A DNA stretch of 64,000 bases from the NCBI RefSeq assembly GCF_019744875.1, contig NZ_JAIETU010000005.1:248001-312000 (forward strand), in the 5' to 3' direction. Position numbers and translations under genes: made by a program. This document shows, one piece after another, positions 17,245 to 25,306 of the stretch (its first letter is position 1; every line of letters begins with the position of its first letter). A model generated the notes under the pieces. The model was not told where the DNA came from and did not search any database. It saw nothing but the letters and a program-made list of their open reading frames with translations. The DNA is from Hyphomicrobium sp. (GTDB lineage Bacteria > Pseudomonadota > Alphaproteobacteria > Rhizobiales > Hyphomicrobiaceae).

Positions 17245-19284
17245 ATGTGGTCGGAGCTCAAAGGTATTGTAAGACTGCTATCCGCCCTAATTGTATTCGT
17301 TGGGCTTTTGTCTGCACAGCAGGCCTACGGCGATCACTCTCCTGGTAGCTCCTGTAAGATTTGCGAACACATAGCCAACATTCGGGAAAACTGGGCGGAA
17401 AGCACTCCGGCGCAAACCTCCTCGGAGAGTGGACAGTCCCAGGATCTAGAAGCCTTGGGCATTCGCGCAACGGAAGTGCAGTTTCCGTCTAAGAATGGAT
17501 ACGCCCTGCGAATTGATAAGATCACCCCTGATGGGATTGTCGCTAAAGCCCGACCGAAAGGCGAGAACGACGCCTCGATCAAGGAAGGTGACTATATTTC
17601 GTTGTCCGAAGTTTACAAAAGCTACTCAGGGTTAGGCGCTGGAGAGTTCCTTCGAACGCATGGAAGCAGGCAGCAGATAGATGCTTTGCTTGTTCGTATC
17701 CGCGACAAGTCATACAAGCCCTCCAAAGGGTATCTCGGTCTCCAGGCTCAGATTTCGCGATTTGGCACGAGCAAGATGCCGTTCGAAATCGTGAGCGACA
17801 CCGAGGTTGAGTTCTTTGAGAAGCCCTTCTTTATCGATTTGCCACACGCCCAAGGTGAAACTCGTCCCGAGGTGGCAGGCAGCAGCGTTCCGGATAATCC
17901 GGGTGTCACAGCCTCTCTGAAGGAGAGGCCGTTGGGTCTTGATAGCGCCAAAGGCTTTAAGCCAAAATTCGGCGAGGGTACGATCGATGACCGCTTCGAT
18001 CCGGGACGCTCTGCTCTATCCCAATTTCTTGAGTACGCCGATTTGTTGGGTATTGAGAAGCGGCAGATTTCATCGGCCCTCTGGTACGGCAAACTCACGC
18101 CCCATCGCGAAGACCTTGAGCGCGTTAGGCGTGAAGCAATTGAACTTAAGGCTGCAGAGCTGGGGCTCCAAGCATGCACCGGTGGACCCTACTATCCATC
18201 CAAGTACTGCGAATCGACTTTTAACTGCGGAGTGCTGGAGAAAAACGGATACTCCAATTGCGGTAGCACTCAGTTCGAGTGGGATGGTTGGAAGGAAGAG
18301 TTCGGCATCGTTCCGCAGTGGGTTGCGTTCGGGGCTGGCCATCTTGGTGACTGCGATGGCACGGGCGACCCGAAGCCTGCGTATTGCAAAGACAGGAAGA
18401 AAACTCAGGACGTCGGACCGCCCATGTTTGGCACTGACTATTCGGACCCGCTGACCCTTGATGCAGAAGGCATGAAAGCAGTTGAACAAACTCAAGGATA
18501 TTTTTCCGGCGCAGCCGCCTGGATTGCTTTGAGAGACAAACCGAACCCAGCCAGGGGCATTCACCACCCTACCGGCAGGACGCTTCTCTACGACCGTATA
18601 CGGCAAAGTGTGTTCATGCCGTACTTAGCCAAACGGTTGGGAACAACGCTGTCACCTCAAGAGTCTTCCGAAAACCCAGAACAAATGGCTGTTCCAGACA
18701 TTCCAGGCATTCCAACTGAGCATAGCCGCGTCATCGCGTCGATCTACTCTGGAAAACGTGTTCAGTTCTCAAATGAAAGCATGGTTTTTGTGGGTGGCCT
18801 TGCTGAGGAACTTCAAATTCGTTGCGGCCTGCCATCGAACTCCGCTGAGCAACAGGTAATCTCGGGGTTCATCAAGTCTGCCGCTGTTTTCGTAACAGGT
18901 CGGATGGAACCACCCGGCTCTGAGGTTGACTTTGGGGAGGCTGCGAAGTCGAGATTAACTGAGGTCTCTTCCATGGCCAAAGGAAAGGCTTTTGGTAGCT
19001 TGCTACCATGCGGATCACCGCACGTTCAGAAATTAGCATCGGGTTTGGCATCGACGTTGCGCGCCAACGAAAAAGGCCCCAGCGGAGGACCATCTACCTT
19101 TTTGGCGGGATGTTCCCAATCGATGCCAGCTGACAAATGCGAATGCTTTGCCAAGAATGCCCAGGCTGTCGTGCCAAACATCTATGAAAATATCTATGAT
19201 CGTGAGGTCGTACGCAATGTCGTAACGAGCAATCCAATGGTTGGAATGCAGATCGTGATGGCGTGCGGAATTGTAAATTATTGA
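17245..19284 (+). CDS. Large secreted protein of unknown function
   Basis: Signal-like N-terminus (LLSALIVFVGLLSAQQAYG); PDZ-like stretch (LRIDKITPDGIVAKARP...IKEGDYISL); Cys-rich C-terminus (CSQSMPADKCECFAKNAQ). Confidence 0.6.
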   Translation: MWSELKGIVRLLSALIVFVGLLSAQQAYGDHSPGSSCKICEHIANIRENWAESTPAQTSSESGQSQDLEALGIRATEVQFPSKNGYALRIDKITPDGIVAKARPKGENDASIKEGDYISLSEVYKSYSGLGAGEFLRTHGSRQQIDALLVRIRDKSYKPSKGYLGLQAQISRFGTSKMPFEIVSDTEVEFFEKPFFIDLPHAQGETRPEVAGSSVPDNPGVTASLKERPLGLDSAKGFKPKFGEGTIDDRFDPGRSALSQFLEYADLLGIEKRQISSALWYGKLTPHREDLERVRREAIELKAAELGLQACTGGPYYPSKYCESTFNCGVLEKNGYSNCGSTQFEWDGWKEEFGIVPQWVAFGAGHLGDCDGTGDPKPAYCKDRKKTQDVGPPMFGTDYSDPLTLDAEGMKAVEQTQGYFSGAAAWIALRDKPNPARGIHHPTGRTLLYDRIRQSVFMPYLAKRLGTTLSPQESSENPEQMAVPDIPGIPTEHSRVIASIYSGKRVQFSNESMVFVGGLAEELQIRCGLPSNSAEQQVISGFIKSAAVFVTGRMEPPGSEVDFGEAAKSRLTEVSSMAKGKAFGSLLPCGSPHVQKLASGLASTLRANEKGPSGGPSTFLAGCSQSMPADKCECFAKNAQAVVPNIYENIYDREVVRNVVTSNPMVGMQIVMACGIVNY

Positions 19285-20060
19285 CCTCAGGTTGGCCGCC
19301 GAGCTTAATCGGGGCCCAAACTTTGTAGTCATTCCTGGCATCTTGCCGGCATGATGCCCGAGAACCATCGGAAGCAAACCAGTCGCGTGATCCTGTCGAT
19401 CCCGCTCACGCTCGATCTCAAGGCCGAACCCGGCGTGCGGGGCCGCGGCCGGTCAGCGACTATGCGCGGGACATGTTGTTTCCGGCGAATGAAGTCCCGT
19501 GCCCCGCGTAACAACCGAAAGGATCTGCAGGCTCTGGCCGTCTTTCTGGCCAGGCTTGGGGCCACGGAGGGCGTCCGGCGGCTTATAGGACCTGGCACGG
19601 CTTGCGCGGCTTGGCGTTTTTCCGATTACACCGGAGATGGAGGCGGCCATATGCAGGCTTGCACTGACGTTGCCGAGATCGAAGCCCTGCTAACGAAGGC
19701 GCTGGGCATCCGGGAAAGGTAGGCCAGGATGATCCACAAGGCTTCACAGTGCGGCGGCGGCAACTCGAAGAACAGGAAGGCGAGCGTGCCGCTCACGGTG
19801 GCATCATGCGCTTCGCCGCCCAGATCGATGCGACGAAGAAGGGAAGCAGCGCCTTCAGAACATTCGCCGCCGAGACGGCACAGAGGACAAGGGCGGCAGC
19901 GATGTCGAGGATGGAAAGCGTTGCCCTCAATCATCCACACTCCGAAATAATTGCGGACGATCAAACCTCACTTTCAGCGGCCGGTTGGGGTTATGTTCCG
20001 GGTTGGACGCTGAGAGGTTATTGTGGCGCTCTGGCAAAGGTGAGGGATGCCGTGCGAATC

Positions 20061-20186
20061 ATGGTGCTACTGCTAATGCTGGCTGCAGTAACGGCCTGTT
20101 CGCGCTACGATCCCGTGCCGCCCGGCGGCATTGTCACCTGCCATACCGCACAACCGTCCGGCGAGCACCAGAAAGGCTGCGGCTGA
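20061..20186 (+). CDS. Possible very small lipoprotein
   Basis: MVLLLMLAAVTACSRYDPVPPGGIVTCHTAQPSGEHQKGCG: hydrophobic segment plus lipobox-like VTAC. Confidence 0.3.
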   Translation: MVLLLMLAAVTACSRYDPVPPGGIVTCHTAQPSGEHQKGCG

Positions 20187-20500
20187 TGGATCGCGGTAAT
20201 CAGGCGCTCTTGTCATATGCATCCAGCATGGTCCCGTGACTATCCGCACGGTGCAGGAGCGCATTCAGGACGCCGAAGGACTTTGCCTGCGATGATCGAC
20301 GGGCAGCGGGGCAAGCTGGATGGTCATCCCCTCAGTTTGTCGAGAACCCAAGGAAACTGCGGGCTTATGAGCGATTGCCCGACCGTAGAGTGGCCCCCAA
20401 ACTGCTTTGTTTGATGGACCACTGCTCTACCGCAGAAATGAGGGTGTCAAACCGCCGGAATGACCCGTTTTTCAGAGGTTAAAGGGTGGCAATTATGGTT

Positions 20501-20576
<76 letters not shown>

Positions 20577-20744
20577 TGACCATGGGAACGGACGTCGGGA
20601 GAACTCCCTTGTCCGCACGCGTCAGATCGTTTGGATCGGACGCGATTGAGAAGACCGGCTCATTAGGCCGATCGCCTCGAATCTGCAAGTGCGAAATTGG
20701 CGGCGGTCCCAACAAAAGGTGAGGCCGCCGATTTATCGCAGCGC

Positions 20745-21125
20745 TTAGCGCTCTTCGTCGCCCTCGGTCACCGGCCCGCCGATGATGTTGGAGACGTCAC
20801 CGCCCTCTTCCTCTTCTTCTTCGAGGAAGGTCTCGTCCTCTTCAGCCGCAACGTCGTCCTCGGCGTCCTCGATCTCTGGCAGCGCCTCATCGACATCGGC
20901 CTCGGCCACCTCGGCGGGTGCGGGCTTTTCGGCGAAGTCGGACTTGCGCGACCGGCGGCTCGGCTTGTCATCGCCGGCGCCAAGCGCCAGCGGCGAAGAC
21001 GCGAGTTCGTAGATCGAACCGCAGATCGGACATGTGATCGGGTTGCGGTTGAGGTCGTAGAACCGCGCGCCGCATTCGTTGCTTTGGCAGGAACGCTTGG
21101 TCCCGCGCGCTTGTTTCGTCGCCAT
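20745..21125 (-). CDS. TIGR02300 family protein (FYDLN acid domain)
   Basis: MATKQARGTKRSCQSNECGARFYDLNRNPITCPICGSIYE followed by a Glu-rich C-terminus. Confidence 0.88.
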   Translation of the reverse strand: MATKQARGTKRSCQSNECGARFYDLNRNPITCPICGSIYELASSPLALGAGDDKPSRRSRKSDFAEKPAPAEVAEADVDEALPEIEDAEDDVAAEEDETFLEEEEEEGGDVSNIIGGPVTEGDEER

Positions 21126-21269
21126 GGCTTTTTGCTCAGCAGTGAATTTGGGATAGCGGGGTCTGCCACAGTGCATGACGGCTGTCAAAACGAATCCGAC
21201 CGCGAGGCGGGGAAACCGGCCTGATTGACCAGTTGACGTATGTGACGGGCTGCGCTATATTGGCTGTAG

Positions 21270-22154
21270 ATGGAGGGAGCCACTATGGCCAAGCCGATGA
21301 ACGTCATTGAATTTATGAAGCTTTTCCCGAGCGACGACGCTTGCCTGGACCACTTGTTCAAGGCGCGGTTCGGCGCGGATCACGAGTGCTCGCGCTGCGG
21401 CGAGACCGGGAAGTGGAAAAAGCTGACCAAGATGCCTGCGTACACCTGCCAGTGCGGAAACCACGTTCACCCCATGGTCGGAACGCCGTTCCACAAGTCG
21501 CACACGCCGCTCCAGAAGTGGTTCTATGCGATGTACCTGTTCACCACGACGCGCCATGGCGTTCCCGCCAAGGAGCTTCAGCGCCAGCTTTCGGTGAACT
21601 ACAAGACCGCTTGGCGCATGGGCCATGAAATCCGGAAGTATCTCGCGCTCGTAGACGGCGACCCGCCGCTGTCTGGCCACGTCGAAGTTGACGAAACCTA
21701 TGTCGGCGGTCGCGTGAAGGGGCAGGGCCGTGGCCGTCGCAAGGGCGACAACAAAACCATCGTTGTCGGTATTGCCGAGCGTGGCGGCGACGTGATCGCC
21801 CGCGTCGTGCCGGACAACAAGAGCGCGACGCTTGTGCAGCACGTTCTTCAGAACGTCACACCGAACTCGACCGTCAGCACGGACGAGGCGAAGCAGTATC
21901 ACTATCTGAAGGAACTCGGTTACCCGAACCACGGCGTCGTGAACCACACGACTGAAGAATGGGTGCGCGGCGTGCATCACACGAACACCATTGAGGCGTT
22001 CTGGTCGCTTCTGAAGCGCTCGATCCGTGGCACACACGTTCAGGTTTCAGCGCGCCACCTGCCTAAGTACCTCGCGGAGTTCGAGTTCCGGTGGAATCTC
22101 CGGCACTCTCCCGAGGCGATGTTTCCTCTCCTACTAAAGCGCCTTGGCTCATAA
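21270..22154 (+). CDS. IS1595 family transposase
   Basis: Zn-ribbon CSRCGETGKWKKLTKMPAYTCQCGNHVHPMVGTPFHKSHTPLQKWFYAMY; GHVEVDETYVGGRVKGQGRGR; VNHTTEEWVRG..HTNTIEAFWSLLKRSIRGTHVQVSARHLPKYLAEFEFRWNLR. Confidence 0.95.
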   Translation: MEGATMAKPMNVIEFMKLFPSDDACLDHLFKARFGADHECSRCGETGKWKKLTKMPAYTCQCGNHVHPMVGTPFHKSHTPLQKWFYAMYLFTTTRHGVPAKELQRQLSVNYKTAWRMGHEIRKYLALVDGDPPLSGHVEVDETYVGGRVKGQGRGRRKGDNKTIVVGIAERGGDVIARVVPDNKSATLVQHVLQNVTPNSTVSTDEAKQYHYLKELGYPNHGVVNHTTEEWVRGVHHTNTIEAFWSLLKRSIRGTHVQVSARHLPKYLAEFEFRWNLRHSPEAMFPLLLKRLGS

Positions 22155-22272
22155 CCCGCAGGAGCTTCAAGAAGCGCTCGCGATCAGCCTCGGAAGGATG
22201 CTGATCGCAGAACCGCTTGAAGTCGCCGCTCTCGCGAGCTTCTTCAAGGCTAAGGTATTTGCCGCGAGACAT
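22063..22272 (-). CDS. Small accessory protein found with IS1595-type transposases
   Basis: MSRGKYLSLEEARESGDFKRFCDQHPSEADRERFLKLLRVMS; overlaps transposase 3' end tail-to-tail. Confidence 0.65.
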   Translation of the reverse strand: MSRGKYLSLEEARESGDFKRFCDQHPSEADRERFLKLLRVMSQGALVGEETSPRESAGDSTGTRTPRGT

Positions 22273-22274
22273 AT

Positions 22275-22931
22275 TCAGCCTCCGTGAATCACCCAAGAGG
22301 TCTCATCTAGCAGCCTCTGGCTCGCTTTGAGGAGTTTGTTCATAAGCTCATCTGTGCGATCCGGCCCGGTCGCGTGCTTCAACAGCGTGGCTGCTAAAAA
22401 CAAATCGCTGATCAGCGGATTCAACGTGTCATCTCTCAAATAGTCACGAGAGATCGACTGGAAACGTTGAGTGACGGCATCATCGTTCGGCCCGTGCCCC
22501 ATTGCCATCGCTTCGATCTCTTTAACGCTCTCACGAAGCTCTAATATTTTGTCTCTGCCATACTTTCGGTCAGCATCCCACGCCCTGGCTAGCTGTTGTT
22601 CTCGGGAGAGTTGACCGAGTTGCACAGTGCGGACGACATACTCGCGTTTTTCGATGGGGGCCGGCGCTGGTCTCTCCAGCCGGACAGCATACTCAATGCA
22701 AGCGAGCGCAACCGCTGTCAGCGCTACGATGACCCAACCCCACCACGGAAGAAATCCAGTCGTGTTACTCAGAAAATCGTTCACAGTGGGCATTTTTTCG
22801 GCCCACTGCTGAGATACAAATTGTGCGCCGATGAGATCGTAGAAGCCCACTGCGCTGAGAATAGCCCAGGCCCACTTATAGGCGGGCCGTTTGCGCAGAA
22901 CGGTAAACAAGACGTCGAGGCGTTTTTGCAT
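22275..22931 (-). CDS. Passenger membrane protein of unknown function inside IS element
   Basis: Two hydrophobic segments (WAWAILSAVGFYDLIG; GWVIVALTAVALACIEYAV); lies between the terminal inverted repeats. Confidence 0.55.
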   Translation of the reverse strand: MQKRLDVLFTVLRKRPAYKWAWAILSAVGFYDLIGAQFVSQQWAEKMPTVNDFLSNTTGFLPWWGWVIVALTAVALACIEYAVRLERPAPAPIEKREYVVRTVQLGQLSREQQLARAWDADRKYGRDKILELRESVKEIEAMAMGHGPNDDAVTQRFQSISRDYLRDDTLNPLISDLFLAATLLKHATGPDRTDELMNKLLKASQRLLDETSWVIHGG

Positions 22932-23179
22932 ATTCCCGACCCTGCCTGAGTCGCCCCCACCGTGGCGGCGCTACTCATAGCACGATCCCCAGACATACGG
23001 CAACTGGCCAGTCCCGTATCATTTTCTAAGGATTGTTCATCAAAACCTGAGTAACGGGCCCGCAGGTGAAAGATGAACCTTGCGCAACGCCACGGCGCAC
23101 CGTCGAATGGCCATAAGCAAAAACACGCGTTTCGGCGCCGCCCCGCGGGCGGCAGGCCGGACAACGGAGACGCAGAAGA

Positions 23180-24220
23180 ATGGAAGAGCCGATCGATCTA
23201 GGCACGTTCCTGGATCTCTGGGCGAAGGGAGACCCAGCGCGCGGCGACATCGCAGTGACTGTGGTTCGCCTGTCGGATGCCTGCTGCAGGATCGGCAATC
23301 TCGTAGCACTCGGCTCGATCGCCGGCGCGCTCGGCTCGGAGACCGGCCGCCAGAGCGGCTTCGACCGGCAGAAGGAGATCGACGTCCGGGCGAACGACCT
23401 GATCGTCGCCTCGCTCAAGGATGCACCGGTCGCTTCGCTTGCCTCGGAAGAACTCGAGTGGGCGCTGCCCATCAATCCAGGTGCGCCGCTGGCGGTGGCC
23501 GTCGATCCCATAGACGGGTCGTCCAACATCGACGCCAACGTTTCGATCGGCACAATCTTTACCATCCTGCCGGCGCGCGCGAACGGCGTCGACACATCCA
23601 GCTTCCAACAGCAGGGCCACGCCCAGCTCGCCGCCGGCTTCGTCGTCTATGGCCCCTTCACCTCGCTGGTGCTGACGCTTGGCGAGGGGACGCACATCTT
23701 CACGCTCCAGCGCGCGTCGGGCCAGTTCCTACTGACCAAGCGCAGCGTGCAAATTCCGGTCGCGACACGCGAGTACGCCATCAACGCGTCCAACTACCGC
23801 TTCTGGGGCGAATCCGTCCGCACCTACATCGATGACTGCCTGCGCGGGCGCGACGGCCCGCGCGGCAAGGACTTCAACATGCGCTGGACGGCCTCGCCGG
23901 TGGCGGACATCTATCGCCTGCTCACGGGCGGCGGCATTTTTCTCTACCCGGGTGACATGCGCGAAAACTACGCCCATGGCCGGCTGCGGCTGGTTTACGA
24001 AGCAGCGCCTTTCGCGTGGATCATCGAGCAGGCGGGCGGCGCGGCGAGTTCCGGGCAGGAGCGCATCCTCGATCTCGTGCCGACGTCTCTTCACCAAAGA
24101 ACGCCATTTATCGCCGGATCGCGCACCGAGGTGGACTATGTCGTGCGGCTTCACCGCGATCCGCACGGGCTCGGCGAGCGTTCGCCGCTGTTCGGGCGGC
24201 GTGGCCTTTTTCGAACCTAG
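23180..24220 (+). CDS. fbp: Fructose-1,6-bisphosphatase class I
   Basis: VAVDPIDGSSNIDANVSIGTIFTI; GIFLYPGD; LRLVYEAAPFAWIIEQAGG. Confidence 0.93.
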   Translation: MEEPIDLGTFLDLWAKGDPARGDIAVTVVRLSDACCRIGNLVALGSIAGALGSETGRQSGFDRQKEIDVRANDLIVASLKDAPVASLASEELEWALPINPGAPLAVAVDPIDGSSNIDANVSIGTIFTILPARANGVDTSSFQQQGHAQLAAGFVVYGPFTSLVLTLGEGTHIFTLQRASGQFLLTKRSVQIPVATREYAINASNYRFWGESVRTYIDDCLRGRDGPRGKDFNMRWTASPVADIYRLLTGGGIFLYPGDMRENYAHGRLRLVYEAAPFAWIIEQAGGAASSGQERILDLVPTSLHQRTPFIAGSRTEVDYVVRLHRDPHGLGERSPLFGRRGLFRT

Positions 24221-24297
24221 CGTCTTTCCGCGTCGCGCAACGTCTCCCGCCCACACCCTCCGACGGCGCACCGTCAAACTGAAAAAGAACGAAGCTC

Positions 24298-25176
24298 ATG
24301 TCCGCCAAGCATCCCATCATCTCCGTCACAGGCTCCTCCGGCGCCGGTACAACGAGCGTCCGGCGGACGTTCGACCAGATCTTCCGGCGTGAGACGATTT
24401 CGGCCGTGTTCGTCGAGGGCGACGCGTTCCATCGCTACAACCGCGAAGAGATGCACGCCGCGCTCGCGACCGCCAGCGCCAACGGCAGCCCGACGCCGAG
24501 CCACTTCGGCGAGGAGGCGAACCTGCTGCAGGAGCTCGAACTCCTGTTCAAGACCTACGGCGAGATCGGCACCGGGCGCGCGCGCCACTACGTTCACGAC
24601 CACGCCGAGGCCGAAATCTACGGCTCGCCTCCAGGCACGTTCACGCCGTGGGAGGAGGTACCCTACGGCACCGACCTCATGATCTACGAAGGGCTGCACG
24701 GCGCGGCCATCACGAGCAAGGTCAACATCGCGCGGTATGCGGATCTGCGCATCGGCGTGGTGCCCGTGATCAATCTCGAGTGGATCCAGAAGATCCATCG
24801 CGACAAGGAGGAGCGCGGATATTCGCCGGAGGCGATTACTGACGTAATCCTGCAAAGAATGCCGGACTACGTGAAGTACATCTGTCCGCAGTTCACGGAG
24901 ACGGACATCAACTTCCAGCGCATTCCGACGGTCGATACGTCGAACCCGTTCGTGGCCCGGTGGATCCCGACGCCGGAAGAGTCGATGGTGGTCATTCGCT
25001 TCAAAAACCCCCGTGGAATCGACTTTTCCTACCTGCTGTCGATGATCCAGAACAGCTGGATGTCGCGCGCGAACTCGATCGTCATTCCGGGCGGCACGCT
25101 GGATCTCGCGATGCAACTCATCCTGACGCCGATGATCCTGCAGCTGATCGAGCGGAAGCGGCGCACCTTCTTCTAG
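24298..25176 (+). CDS. prk: Phosphoribulokinase
   Basis: PIISVTGSSGAGTTSVRRTF; VEGDAFHRYNREEM; DLMIYEGLHGA; ADLRIGVVPVINLEWIQKIHRDKEERGYSPEAI. Confidence 0.94.
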   Translation: MSAKHPIISVTGSSGAGTTSVRRTFDQIFRRETISAVFVEGDAFHRYNREEMHAALATASANGSPTPSHFGEEANLLQELELLFKTYGEIGTGRARHYVHDHAEAEIYGSPPGTFTPWEEVPYGTDLMIYEGLHGAAITSKVNIARYADLRIGVVPVINLEWIQKIHRDKEERGYSPEAITDVILQRMPDYVKYICPQFTETDINFQRIPTVDTSNPFVARWIPTPEESMVVIRFKNPRGIDFSYLLSMIQNSWMSRANSIVIPGGTLDLAMQLILTPMILQLIERKRRTFF

Positions 25177-25306
25177 GTCGCAGTTGTGACGTCGAATCCT
25201 CCTTAGGGGATTTGAAAACTACGCAGGGGTGCGCGTTTGTTGACTCCGCGGGTCTAGTATCACTTTTCTGTCCCTACCGTTTTTTCTACGCGTGGGGGAC
25301 CAACCT

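Larger units (their letters stand above)
21223..23013. mobile_element. IS1595-family (ISXO2-like) insertion sequence with passenger genes
   Basis: Transposase plus imperfect terminal inverted repeats gattgaccagttgacgtatgt (21223-21243) and gactggccagttgccgtatgt (revcomp of 22993-23013), 18/21 identical; no obvious 8-bp target duplication. Confidence 0.82.

Noticed and set aside
19351-19964. ORFs 19351-19722 (+) and 19626-19964 (-)
   Set aside because: Overlap each other on opposite strands, no recognisable domain, unusual composition; treated as decayed intergenic sequence.
21215-23021. Target-site duplication flanking the IS1595 element
   Set aside because: Flanks accggcct and ccgtatca do not match, so no TSD is claimed.
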